A DNA stretch of 64,000 nt from Deroplatys truncata (GCA_030765065.1 CM060990.1:215675290-215739289), one strand, 5' to 3'. Positions 34,930-44,628 are shown, counted from the stretch's first letter. Notes: generated by a model from the sequence alone, not told the origin. Made by a program: numbers and translations.

Positions 34930-36290
34930 TGAATAAGAAGGTAAGGCAGAGTACAAATGAAAAAGCTATCACATAATTCAAGAACAGGGCAGCAATCCTC
35001 GTATGATGTCTGCACATATTGCATGGAAACTGAATATTCCTCCATCCACATTAAACAAAATATTAAGCAAAAGAAACATTATAGAAGCAGCATATTTACA
35101 AAGGAAAAGCAGAAAATAAAAACGAATACATGAGGGTCACCTTCCAGAAATGGAAAATGTGTTATTAAAAGGTTTAAGCAAGTCCTCACTTCAGGACACC
35201 AGTCAATGGCACCATAGTTAATGCTAAAGCAGAGTTTTTGGTACTACAGATGGGACTTTCAGATTTCAAAGCAGCTAATGGTTGGGGTGGAAGTTTCAAG
35301 AACCAGCACGGCCTAACATATAGATGTATCCGAGGCAAGGCTGCTAGTGTGAAGAAAGACAAATGTTGAATCACGGAATAATACTACACTTCCATCCATA
35401 ATAGAAAAGTACAGTCACAATAATGTTTTTAATGCAGATAAAATGGGCTTATTTTTTAAACCTTCTGCTGAAAAAGACCTGGAGTTCAAAGGTGAGAAGT
35501 GCTATGGTGGAAAATTAAGCAAAACAAGGCTGACTGTACTATAAAGAAAGTGGAACAGAGAAGCTGGTACCATTAGTAATTGGAAAGGCAAAAAGTCCAC
35601 ACTGTTTTATAAATTTGCATACCTTCCTTTGCACATACTTATCCAATGCAAATGCCTGGATGATACCTACATTTGAATAGTTTCTGCATACATGGGTTGC
35701 AAAATTGGGTGTAAGAAATAGAAAAATTCTTTTATTTATTGACCAATGTGCTACACATACCAAAACTATATCTCATCTGTGTAATATAAATGTACTGTTC
35801 TTGGCAGTTAACTGCACAAGTGAACTTCAGCCCCTCAACCAAAGACATCATAAGATGCCTGAAGCATAAATATAGAAAGAAGCTGGTATATAAGAGATAG
35901 CCTCTCTTGATTCCCCCAGAGGAAGATTACCATCATAGATTTCCTATATTTCATAAAAAGCACCTGGGACATAGTGCAACAAAGAACAATCACACATTGC
36001 TTCAACAAAGCCACCTTTCTTCATGTGGTTACACAGGACCTTATGGCAGTAACTGAAGATCACTGCGGGCATGGTGTTGCAGTATTAAATGGCAGCAAAT
36101 GCTGAGAGAAAAAAAGCAACCTAGATGACGTTAACTTTGATACACATGTGGAATTTTTCAAAGATGTTGCTGTTTTTCAGTCCACAACAATAGAAAAACC
36201 TTGCAGGCAGAGACAATGAAGAAACAATAAGATGATAATGATGATGAAGAAGAAGAAGAAGAAGAAGGAGAGGAAAAAGAAGAAGAACCA
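34930..36290 (+). pseudogene. Tigger-like transposase, degenerate (part 1)
   Basis: Plus-strand remnant of a pogo/Tigger (CENP-B-like, DDE_1) transposase in several frames. A helix-turn-helix start reads IAWKLNIPPSTLNKIL (about 35015-35062). Then come FKAANGWGGSFKNQHGLTY (35262-35318), NADKMGLFFKP (35431-35463), FKGEKCYGGKLSK (about 35487-35525), VIGKAKSPHCF (35579-35612) and NRKILLFIDQCATHTK (about 35716-35763). The acidic tail is DDNDDEEEEEEEGEEKEEE (about 36231-36288). The first two catalytic Asp survive (NAD, FID); the third is Asn in LQPLNQ. Frameshifts and the LINE insertion make it inactive. Confidence 0.8.
36230..36290 (+). repeat. GAT/GAA-rich stretch encoding the transposase acidic tail
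   Basis: GAT and GAA triplets that read as Asp/Glu in the Tigger frame. It looks like a LINE tail microsatellite but belongs to the transposase gene. Confidence 0.7.
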
Positions 36291-36378
36291 GCTAAGCAGG
36301 TATCTATGACTAAAAAGGAAATGTCCGATTCGTAAACGAGCTAAAAGTACCTCTTCCCGACGACACGAACGAGAAGAG
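36291..36378 (-). mobile_element. Family A copy 7: short RNase H C-terminal fragment
   Basis: Eighty-eight bases matching ORF2 just after RNase H (the LRIGH...FSHRYLLS region), same orientation as copy 8. It has no 3'UTR or tail and is joined directly to the tail of copy 8. Its relation to copy 8 is unclear: an older fragment hit by copy 8, or an internally started first segment of one insertion. Confidence 0.75.
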
Positions 36379-36404
36379 TTGATGATGATGATGATATGCG
36401 GCTT

Positions 36405-36439
36405 AAGGGCGCTAAACTGCTGAGTTCATCAGCGCCCTT
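36405..36439 (-). other. Terminal 3' stem-loop of copy 8
   Basis: AAGGGCGCT and AGCGCCCTT are perfect 9-bp arms around a 17-base loop, 11 bases inside the (GAT)n tail. Equivalents: 762-796, 1044-1078, 13083-13117, 20216-20250, 21856-21890, 55395-55429, 55604-55638. The arms are perfect in copies 3, 6, 8 and 9. It is the likely recognition structure for the element's own RT, by analogy with other stem-loop LINEs. Confidence 0.8.
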
Positions 36440-36772
36440 ACAAGGTATAAAATATAAAGTCAAAAAATAAAAGACAGGTAAAAAACCGCATAATTAAAAA
36501 ACGGGACACAAACCCACGATGTCAAAAAAGTTAAAAATAACAATAGAATAACAATAACAATAAAAACAATAACAATAATAACAATAACAATAGTAACAAA
36601 AACAATAAATATGTCTCAAAAACCAACACACTACAAGCATAGCCAATAAAAGATTAAAACGTGTCAAGGACTGTAGAATGCGAGGGACATGCGCGCCTTT
36701 TGTTCACTGGGGATTAGAGTCCCCATAAAAACAGACAGAATAACACTACTAAGCTAAAAGACGCTCAACGCA

Positions 36773-39700
36773 TTAAATGCGCAGATTAAAATCACTGTCA
36801 TGAATAAAACGCAAAACACATTCTACAGCACGCGTGGCGTCTGCCAAAACGTTGGCTATGCCAACAGGCAGACCCAGGCGAACGCGCAGTGGAGCTAAAA
36901 CTTGACACTCTGTTAAAATGTGACGCACCGTTAAGGGCACGTCACACTGCTGACACAGCGGAGCGGGATCACCACTGAGCAGGTAACTATGACTAAAACG
37001 ACAATGTCCAATTCGTAAACGGGCTAAAAGTACCTCTTCCCGACGTGAAGAACGAGAAGAGGTACCCCAGATTAACGGGAGCGGCTTAACCTCCCGCAAC
37101 TTGTTCCCCCGGAGGGCCGTCCACTCATCGCGCCAGCGCGAGAGGATGCGGCGACGTAAAATAACACACGAATCTGACGAGGGAACAACAGAGGTAAAAA
37201 ATCTGGGTAATAAAATCGCCGATTTCGCAGCGGCGTCGGCAGACTCATTACCTGAGATGCCCACATGACCTGGAATCCACATGAAGGACACGCTGATGCC
37301 AGTGACACCAAGCGAGTGGAGCAGGTCATGTATGCGCTGTACAAGCGGGTGGTAATGGTACAGCGTAGTAATAGTCTGAAGGGCACTCAGAGAGTCCGTA
37401 CAAATAAAACAGTGCTGTAAGGCATGCCGCTGAATGTATAAAATAGATTGATAAATGCTAAAAAGTTCGGCGGTAAAAATTGAACATTGTCCAGGTAAAC
37501 GAAACTTAAAACTACAGTGACCAGAAACAAAGGCACATCCAACTCCAGCTTCAGTCTTAGATCCATCGGTAAAGATAAAATGGAAGTCTCCGAATTGAGC
37601 CCGTACTTCTAAAAAAGCCGATCTAAAGACTGAAGCAGGGGTCTCAGTCTTCGGCATCGACGTTAGCCCAAGGTGACAGTGGGCCTCAGCGCGAGACCAT
37701 GGAGGAAAACGCGTTTCCCCCCGTGGAAGGGCCGGCGCTGGCGAAACGTCTAAATGCCGAAGGAGCTGTCGAAAGCGAACCCCTGGTGGGAGCAAAGCAG
37801 AGGAGCGAATAAAATAGTGACGATCAAGTGACTCCTCGAAAAATAACTCGAAGGACGGGTGGTCAGGCAAGCTTGAGATTCGACAAGCATAGCTGCACAA
37901 GAGCATCTCACGCCTGAAGGACAGCGGAGGCTCTGCAGCTTCAGCATACAGGCTAAAAACAGGGCTAGTTGGAAAGGCCCCTGTAACGACTCTTATGCCA
38001 CGATGGTGAATGGCATTCAATCGACGTAACACAGATGGACGTGCCGACGAATAAACAATACACCCGTAATCAAGCTTGGATCGGACCAAAGAGCGATAAA
38101 GGCGAAGAAGGACGGTCCGATCAGCTCCCCAGGATGTGCCACTTAAAACACGTAAAATATTAAGAGAACGGTCACACTTTGCTTTTAAAAAGGAAACGTG
38201 CGAGGTCCAACACAACTTCCTGTCAAAAATGAACCCCAAAAATTTCGCCTCGTCTGCAAACGGAAGTATCCCTGGCCCAAGATGGAGAGAGGGCGGAGGG
38301 AAATACTTCCGGCGCCAAAAGTTGATGCAGACGGATTTCTCGGCGGAGAAATTAAAGCCGTTGGCGTTACTCCAGGCGTAGAGACGGTCGATACAGCTCT
38401 GGAGACGGCGCTCGAGTAGACAGGTCCGCCGTGAACTACAATAAATAGCGAAATCGTCAACAAAAAGGGACGATGAAATGCCAGGTGGAATACAATGAAC
38501 AATGGGGTTGATAGCAATCGCAAAAAGTGTGACACTGAGTACAGAGCCCTGCGGTACTCCGTTCTCTTGAATAAAACGACGAGATAAAACCGAGCCCACA
38601 CGTACACGAAAGACGCGGTCCGTCATAAACTCCCGAAGAAATATGGGAAGACGACCGCGGATATTCCAATCGTGAAGTGTACGTAAAATGCCGCCCCTCC
38701 AACAAGTGTCATAAGCTTTCTCCAGGTCAAAAAATACAGCCACGGTTTGACACTTTCTCAGAAATCCATTCATAATATGCGTCGACAAGGACACCAGATG
38801 GTCGACGGTAGAGCGATAGCGACGAAACCCGCACTGAGCGTTCGCTAATACTTTCTGAGACTCAAGCCACCATGTCAACCGCCCGTTGATCATGCGCTCC
38901 ATCACCTTGCAAATGCAACTGGTGAGGGAGATAGGGCGGTAGCTGGAAGGTAGTTGGCGATCCTTCCCAGGCTTAAGTATAGGGACAATGGTGGCTTCGC
39001 GCCAAACGGAAGGAAAAATGCCGTCTTGCCAAATACGGTTATAGACCTGTAAGAGAAATAGTTTACTGTCGGCTGAAAGGTTCTTTAACATCAGGACATG
39101 AATGCCGTCCGGCCCGGGAGCCGAGTGCCGAGAGCAATGAAGAGCGTGCTCCAGCTCCCTCATTGTGAATAGTTCGTTATAGCATTCATCATTAGCAGAC
39201 CGAAAAGTATATGATGCGGAATCCTGCCGGTCTTTAATAGAGCGAAAGCCGGCGGAATAATGGTCTGAACTGGAAACCGCCTCAAAGGCAGAACCCAGGG
39301 TGTTAGCGATGGCAGCCGGATCCACTATGGTGGCAGTAGAAACCTGAAGGCCAGAAACAGTACAATGTGACACTTTACCTGAGAAGCGACGAAGTTTATC
39401 CCAAACAACGGATGAAGGCGTAAAACGATTAAAAGACTCGACAAAACGAGCCCAAGATGCCTTCTTGCTATCCTGAATAATGCGACGAGCCCTGGCGCGC
39501 GATTGTTTAAAAGTCACCAAATTATCAAGTGTAGGGTGGCGCCGAAACACTCTAAGCGCAGTTCTACGGGCACGAACGGCGTCCCGACAATTTTCGTTCC
39601 ACCACGGAACAGGTGGCCGCCGAGGTTGAGAGGATGAACGGGGTATAGCACGTTCGGCGGCAGCGAAAATAATAGACGTAAGGTGCTGCACTAGTTGGTT

Positions 39701-40462
39701 AATGTCGGAGAAGGGCTGGTCGTCAAAATGCACGAGGCTGGAATACAAGCTCCAGTCGGCTTTTGCGAATATCCAGGTAGGTACTCTGGAATGCTGTACG
39801 TGGTGCGACAGAAGAGAGACGATGCAGGGGTAATGGTCGCTGGAGTAGGTGTCAGCGACGACGTTCCACTGAAGACGACTAGCAAGCTGGAGTGAGCAAA
39901 CGGCAAGGTCTAAATGAGAAAATGTACCGGAAGAATCTGAAAGAAACGTAGGCTCGCCTGCATTGAGAATAGAGAGATGGAACTGGTCAAAAATGTCGGA
40001 AAGAAGAGTTCCCCTCGCAGAAGCCCTCGGCGAACCCCACAGTGGGTGATGGGCATTAAAATCTCCCAACAGAAGAAATGGTGTTGGGAGAGCGGACAGG
40101 AGAGCTCGAATGTCCGCGGGAGCGAAGGGAGATGACGGAGGTGAATATACAGAGCAAACAGAGAAGAAAAAACCGGGTAACTGCAATCTAATGGCAACAG
40201 CTTGCAAGTCGGACATAAGAGCGAGAGTTTGAAAATAAACGTCGTTACGCACTAACAGCATGACACCTCCATGAGCAGGAGTACCCTCCTCCGGTTCAAG
40301 GTCGTAGCGAACCGGAGTATATCCTCGGAGATCAAAAGGATCGTGAGGGCGAAGCTTAGTCTCCTGCAAACATACGACCATAGGCGAATGGGAACGCAAT
40401 AAAAGTTGCAGTTCCGCCCTATGCGATCGTACACCACGTACATTCCAGGTCAGGATAGCCAT
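36773..40462 (-). CDS. Copy 8 ORF2: complete endonuclease-RT-RNase H polyprotein
   Basis: An uninterrupted 1229-residue ORF2, which nicks target DNA and reverse transcribes the element RNA at the nick. APE endonuclease 1-230: Asn7 (TWN), Glu34 (QETKL), Asp134/Asn136 (GDFN), Asp209/His210 (SDH). RT about 445-760: SAPGPDG, LPSSYRPISLTS, Asp579 (FDLEKAYD), GVPQGS, FVDD at 667-670. RNase H about 955-1085: Asp966 (TDGS), Glu999 (TAEL), Asp1023 (CTDS), His1066 and Asp1076 (NESAD), all present. A zinc-knuckle-like CX2CX7HX4C (CQQCDVPLTVRHILTEC) follows near the C-terminus. Endonuclease plus RNase H downstream of RT places it in the I superfamily rather than jockey. The start lies about 20 nt after the ORF1 stop. 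Confidence 0.95.
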   Translation of the reverse strand: MAILTWNVRGVRSHRAELQLLLRSHSPMVVCLQETKLRPHDPFDLRGYTPVRYDLEPEEGTPAHGGVMLLVRNDVYFQTLALMSDLQAVAIRLQLPGFFFSVCSVYSPPSSPFAPADIRALLSALPTPFLLLGDFNAHHPLWGSPRASARGTLLSDIFDQFHLSILNAGEPTFLSDSSGTFSHLDLAVCSLQLASRLQWNVVADTYSSDHYPCIVSLLSHHVQHSRVPTWIFAKADWSLYSSLVHFDDQPFSDINQLVQHLTSIIFAAAERAIPRSSSQPRRPPVPWWNENCRDAVRARRTALRVFRRHPTLDNLVTFKQSRARARRIIQDSKKASWARFVESFNRFTPSSVVWDKLRRFSGKVSHCTVSGLQVSTATIVDPAAIANTLGSAFEAVSSSDHYSAGFRSIKDRQDSASYTFRSANDECYNELFTMRELEHALHCSRHSAPGPDGIHVLMLKNLSADSKLFLLQVYNRIWQDGIFPSVWREATIVPILKPGKDRQLPSSYRPISLTSCICKVMERMINGRLTWWLESQKVLANAQCGFRRYRSTVDHLVSLSTHIMNGFLRKCQTVAVFFDLEKAYDTCWRGGILRTLHDWNIRGRLPIFLREFMTDRVFRVRVGSVLSRRFIQENGVPQGSVLSVTLFAIAINPIVHCIPPGISSSLFVDDFAIYCSSRRTCLLERRLQSCIDRLYAWSNANGFNFSAEKSVCINFWRRKYFPPPSLHLGPGILPFADEAKFLGFIFDRKLCWTSHVSFLKAKCDRSLNILRVLSGTSWGADRTVLLRLYRSLVRSKLDYGCIVYSSARPSVLRRLNAIHHRGIRVVTGAFPTSPVFSLYAEAAEPPLSFRREMLLCSYACRISSLPDHPSFELFFEESLDRHYFIRSSALLPPGVRFRQLLRHLDVSPAPALPRGETRFPPWSRAEAHCHLGLTSMPKTETPASVFRSAFLEVRAQFGDFHFIFTDGSKTEAGVGCAFVSGHCSFKFRLPGQCSIFTAELFSIYQSILYIQRHALQHCFICTDSLSALQTITTLYHYHPLVQRIHDLLHSLGVTGISVSFMWIPGHVGISGNESADAAAKSAILLPRFFTSVVPSSDSCVILRRRILSRWRDEWTALRGNKLREVKPLPLIWGTSSRSSRREEVLLARLRIGHCRFSHSYLLSGDPAPLCQQCDVPLTVRHILTECQVLAPLRVRLGLPVGIANVLADATRAVECVLRFIHDSDFNLRI

Positions 40463-40482
40463 GAATAAAAGGGATAAACGGT

Positions 40483-41770
40483 CTACTTAGAAGGGCGGCT
40501 TAAAAGAATCTTTTGCTTAACCTTTGGGCTCGGGCTTTTTGTATGGAGTTGGTCAGACTCCATAGCTTCCTCGGAGGGAGGGCCCAAGCGCTCAGTGCCA
40601 GAAACCGATTTAAGCGCCGTGAATCGGTTCTGGGTGGCGATGGGTGAGGGGTGCCGCTGAGCGCGGCTTGTCCCAGGACCTTCCTGGGACAGCGACCTCC
40701 GAGGAGGAGAAGGTGAACTTTTGTTACCGCGAGCACGCGGAGGGTCCTTTAGAAAATCTTCCCTACGAAGTTTCTGCTTGGGTTTTTTTTTCAGCGGCTT
40801 GCGACTTCATTGACTTGGGACCAGGTTTATACGGCTTGGTAACAGTAGCTTTAATGGACGGCCGGATGGTAGTGGCGGTTAATCCAGTCATGGTCCAAGT
40901 CTGAGTTTCGGCATCTACTCGTGGTACTGGCGAGGCAACAACAGAACTAAATGTGCCAGATCGCAGGAGTGAAGGTTGGCGCGCATGGTAACGCCTCCGG
41001 GCTTCAGTGAAGGAGAGTTTTTCCTTTACCCGGATCTCCTGGATCACCTTCTCGTCCAAGTACCGCGGACAGTCGGCAAACGAAGCACAATGAGACCCTT
41101 TACAATTAACGCAGACGGGGGCTGTTGAACAGGTACCTTCGTGTGAGGGCTGGCTACATGTCGCACAGATGTTAACGGCACTCTTACATGAGACTTGCGT
41201 ATGCCCAAAACGTTGGCATTTGAAACAACGCAGAGGTCTAGGTATATACGGCCTCACAGAAATCCGTTCGTACCCTGCGGAAATGCTCGTGGGCAGATCG
41301 ACGCCATCAAATGTTAGAAACAGGGTACGAGTGGGTACCAATACGCCGTCGCGTTTGGCCTGCACTCGATGCACTGCAGTCACCTTTTGATCGGATAGAT
41401 AGTCTACTAGATCCTCGTCCGATATACCATCGAGGCTATGGGTGGTAACGACGCCCCGACAGGAATTCAATGTGCGGTGCTTCTCGACACGGATGGCATA
41501 ACCGTGGAGAAGCGTAGCGCGCAACAAGGTCTGACTTTGCTGATCGGACTTAGTTTGTGACAATAAGGAACCATCCCGTAGACGAGTGCAGGATTGAACC
41601 GCACCAGCAATAGCATCTATGCCCTTCTGAATTATAAAAGGGTTCACCTTCTCAAAGTTTTGTCCTTCTTCTGTTCTCGAAATGACCAAGTAACAACCAG
41701 ATGACGGCGGTGCTACTTCTGTTACAATTACTTTTCGGCGCTTGTTTGTATTAATGGAGGAAGGGTGCTC
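40483..41770 (-). pseudogene. Copy 8 ORF1, one-base frameshift in a T run
   Basis: Gag-like ORF1, open for 345 residues from the upstream ATG at 41800 (or 335 from MEHPS at 41770), including three zinc knuckles (CFKCQRFGHTQVSC first). It then shifts frame near 40784-40791, where this copy has a run of eight T (plus strand) while others read TTTCTTTT. After the shift the C-terminal 80 residues are open to a stop at about 40483. This is the only lesion I find. It is also the sort of homopolymer where a sequencing error could mimic a mutation. Confidence 0.88.
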
Positions 41771-42413
41771 CATATCGAAAAAAATCCTCCACCTTTGCAA
41801 CCGTCTCCGACCTCGGGCTCTGACTTCCCGGGCGTTACCCCGGCTTGGGTGAGTGGCCTATCTATACCTATCTCACCCCAGGGTCACACCTCCCAGAACA
41901 TAGACAGAGGGACCCAATGGCCGTCGGAAGTCAGCAGCTCATGCAATGGCCCCCCCGCGGGACTGCAGTTGAACAGCGGATACGAACACATACCCTACAT
42001 GACGACCCCGGGTGGTGGGGATGACGCCATTACCCACTCACCCAGCTGCGCACGCGGTGCGCGGGTATCCGTCAGGCTGTGTCCACGGAGGATTAACATA
42101 AAAGGTTAAAAGAAACTAAAAGTGTGTGGGCGTTTCGCACTCAAGGTAGGCCGGCGAAGAAGTAAAAGAGACGTGTAAATGAATGGGCGTGGGGCGAAAT
42201 GTGCATAAATAAAAGAGAAGACAGAAGCGATGGCCAGGGGCGAGATGTAATGATATGCACAGAACGCACGAGAGCCTACCTTGAGTCCCCCGGTCACGAG
42301 AACGAACCCACCTCGACCGGACGGGGGTGAAATGATGAAGATGGCGATGATTGGCTCGGGAACCCCCGGGTGCGCCAAAAACCCGTACTCACATAAGGTG
42401 AGCCCCTGAGGGG
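41771..42413 (-). other. Copy 8 5'UTR with first 5' unit
   Basis: Leader of about 640 bp. The stretch 42148-42413, from AGGCCGGCG to the terminal palindrome, is repeated as a second unit at 42414-42674. Confidence 0.75.
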
Positions 42414-42674
42414 AGGCCGGCGAGGAAGAAAAAGAGGTGTGCGAATGTCGTGGTGCGAAATGGCCGGAAATTGACAAGGGAAGAAAGAAACGATGGCGAG
42501 GTGCGGTATGAATGTAATGCAAAGAACGCATGAGAGCCTACCTTGTGTCCCCCGGTCACGAGAACGAACCCACCTCGACCGGATGGGGATGAAGGGATGA
42601 ATATGGCCATGAGTGGCTCGGGAACCCCCGGGTACGCCAACACCCGTACTCACATAAGGTGAGCCCCTGGGGGG
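42414..42674 (-). repeat. Extra 5'UTR unit upstream of copy 8
   Basis: 261 bp beginning AGGCCGGCG and ending CCCCTGGGGGG, aligned end to end with 42148-42413 (266 bp), with clear substitutions between them. Either a tandem 5' promoter monomer or a piece of a second RNA joined during insertion. Tigger coding sequence resumes right after it. Confidence 0.82.
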
Positions 42675-42747
42675 ATAATGGACACAGTGAAGCATTATAT
42701 GTTGAGTTTTGAAGTTGAAGAAGTGATCAACATTCTAAGATGGTGTT
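42675..42747 (+). pseudogene. Tigger-like transposase, degenerate (part 2, C-terminus)
   Basis: Directly after the LINE block, the plus strand reads MDTVKHYMLSFEVEEVINIL followed by RWC and a stop, the usual helical C-terminus of Tigger transposases after the acidic tail. This fixes the point where the LINE block entered the gene. Confidence 0.68.
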
Positions 42748-42759
42748 AAAATTAAGACA

Positions 42760-42821
42760 AAATAAGAAGAAGAAGAAGAAGAAGAAGGAGGAGGAGGAGG
42801 AGGAGGAGGAGGAGGAGGAGA
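42760..42821. repeat. (AAG)n(GAG)n microsatellite
   Basis: About 8 AAG units passing into about 11 GAG units, downstream of the transposase stop and inside the Tigger 3' region. Confidence 0.9.
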
Positions 42822-42920
42822 AAATGGATGATTTTCAAATAAAAATTACATAAAAGCAGTGTTGTAACATGCATGCTTTCAAACGTAAATGAAATTTCAG
42901 TTTTGTAGTATGTGCATATA

Positions 42921-44236
42921 CAGTGCCTTATTTTCTACTCCTGGCCGGCAGCTTGGTGGATGTAGCTGCGTGCGCACAGTGCTTCTAACCGGTTCTGGCT
43001 CCCACTGTTCTTCCTCCACTCCGTGCATCAGTGCATGTGTGACTGTTGCTAGCGTGAGTTCGTGTTTTGTTCTTTGTGGTTTAATTGTGATAGTCCTGTT
43101 ATAATGTCAGGAAGTGCATTTACTTTAGAACACTGCATATACATGTATGATTCCTATGTGCAAACAGAGTCTTGTAGACAAGTACATGGCTATTTATAGA
43201 CAGATTCCCCGGAATCCATGCGCCTCACAGAGAGACAGTTCATAGTCTTGTAAACTGATTTAGAGAAAAGGGTTCTGTTCTTGATAAGAAACCCAAAGTA
43301 ACTCGTCGTGTTCTTACAGAGGACAAAGGTTATAACTTTGTCCAAAAAAAATCTCTGAATAGGTGAACACAGGAAATGGGAGTTTCACATTCTCGGCTTG
43401 GAAAGCCACTAAACTTTTAAAATTAAAACCTTATAACATAACTGTAGTACAGGAACTGCAACCAAGTGATACTGCGAGTAGAGTAAATTTCTGCAATTGG
43501 GTGTCGGGTAAAGTTAATGATGGCTCTATGGACCCAAAGCTAATTTTTTTCACAGACAAAGCATGGTTTTCTTTAAATGGCCGTGTATGAACACAAAACG
43601 ACAGATACTGGAGTGCAGAAAAACCTGATATTGTACACGAAATACCATTGCATGACCAGAAAATTGGTGTTTGGTGTGCTGTGAATGCGCACTGAATTAT
43701 AGGGCCTATATTCTTTGAGGATACAGTTAACAGAGGTACAGGGATACAATAATCAAACTATTCCTAGAATATTTGTGTGACGAATGCACACAGGCATATT
43801 TTCAACAAGACTCTGCTACAGTACATACAGCTGATCTCTCGTTGAAATTAATTGCAGAAATTTTTTAAGATAGGGTCATCAGTAAAGGACTATGGCCACC
43901 GCACTCCCCAGAGCAGCTTTTACTTATGGGGGAATTTAAAAAAAAAGTGTATTGGAACAACCTGCATATGTTGGAAAAACTGAAAGACAATATCAGAAGA
44001 GAAATTACTGCAATTTCAGAACAAGAATTAATGTGTGTTAATGCAAATTTTCTTAAAAGGTGTGAGAGATGCGTGGCAGCACAAAAACATCATTTCCAAC
44101 ACCTTTTGTGATACAGGTATGTGGTTATTGTATACATGTAAATCTATGTGCTTGAGTTCAGGATCTGTGAATATTCAACTCGGCCGGCAGCAGCGGACTG
44201 CGAAGCAGCCAGCCAGGATTCAGAAATAAGGCACTG
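42921..44236 (+). mobile_element. Tc1/mariner-superfamily element with complete ends
   Basis: 1316 bp flanked by TA on both sides (42919-42920, 44237-44238). Inverted repeats of about 30 bp begin CAGTGCCTTATTT and continue TCCTGGC...GGC at both ends. The left repeat is at 42921-42952 and the right at about 44205-44236. It contains one degenerate transposase gene and sits inside the 3' part of the Tigger element. Confidence 0.87.
43104..44111 (+). pseudogene. Tc1/mariner-like transposase, degenerate
   Basis: The plus strand starts MSGSAFTLEHCIYMYDSYVQ and shows the helix-turn-helix region, GSVLDKKPKVTRRVLTED, then SDTASRVNFCNW, the first catalytic Asp in FFTDKAWFSLNG, YWSAEKPD, KIGVWCAV and the second Asp in YFQQDSATVHTAD. 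The third acidic position falls in SPEQLLLMGEF, where relatives have SPDL, so Asp appears as Glu. Several in-frame stops (for example 43197-43199, 43587-43589) and frameshifts show it is dead. The family is an IS630/Tc1/mariner relative common in arthropods; I do not assign a named family. Confidence 0.8.
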
Positions 44237-44417
44237 TATTAGTGTAGTGTACATTAAATTGATATTTTGATTTTCTTCCCCTTTTTGATAATATGTTTTC
44301 CTATTTGTGACATCTAAATCCATGGGTTCCTACAAAAACATATTAACAGGATTCCACTGTAAAGTATTATAAATGGCAGGAAAAATGTTACTTCCAGCAT
44401 TATGTAAAAAGACTCAC

Positions 44418-44628
44418 CATTTGTTGCCTTGTTTTCATACAAAGCCCAACACGAGGTGATGCCTGAGACATGATACTTCCACTTCCAACAGAAGTAGACA
44501 CAAGAGTCTCATCTTCTGAAAATATTCGCATCTCAGATTCCTCCAAATCAAAATTGAGCTGGATTTCACTAAGGTCCAGGGAAGAAGAGAAATGATCCTC
44601 TGTATCTTCTTCTGGTAGCTGTGATGGC
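44418..44628 (-). CDS. Host gene internal exon (70 codons), unknown acidic protein
   Basis: Minus-strand exon with a good acceptor (TTGATGATTATAG before 44628) and a strong donor (ATG then GTGAGT at 44417). It opens with one base completing a codon and ends in phase 0. The product is acidic and Ser-rich (LPEEDTEDHFSSSLDLSEI, FDLEESEMRIFSEDE, TSVGSGSIMSQASPRVG), ending MKTRQQM. It joins in frame to the 33161-32943 exon. I do not recognise the protein; low-complexity acidic then basic segments suggest a regulatory or scaffold region. Confidence 0.72.

Larger units (their letters stand above)
36379..42413 (-). mobile_element. Family A copy 8: most intact full-length LINE
   Basis: About 6.03 kb with tail (36380-36394), perfect terminal stem-loop (36405-36439), 3'UTR with AACAAT microsatellite (about 36536-36610), complete ORF2 (36773-40462), ORF1 with one frameshift (40483-41770), 5'UTR, and 5' palindrome at 42403-42413. 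A second partial 5'UTR unit (42414-42674) follows it. The intact ORF2 makes it the youngest copy here, and with ORF1 supplied by another copy it might still be mobile. Confidence 0.92.
34578..44359 (+). mobile_element. pogo/Tigger-like DNA transposon, expanded by nested insertions
   Basis: Both ends carry the inverted repeat CAGTGGAATC followed by imperfect similarity (about 20 of 26 bases). Both are flanked by TA (34576-34577 and 44360-44361), the duplication typical of this superfamily. The transposase remnant runs 34930-36290 and resumes at 42675. Without the LINE block (36291-42674) and the mariner relative (42921-44238) the element would be about 2.1 kb, normal for Tigger. It lies in the intron between the two host exons. 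Confidence 0.82.

Noticed and set aside
36234..42680. GATAATG before 36241 and at 42674-42680 as a target duplication for the LINE block in Tigger
   Set aside because: The left word lies inside the Asp/Glu codons of the transposase acidic tail, which continues to about 36290, so it is not at the junction. The match is chance.
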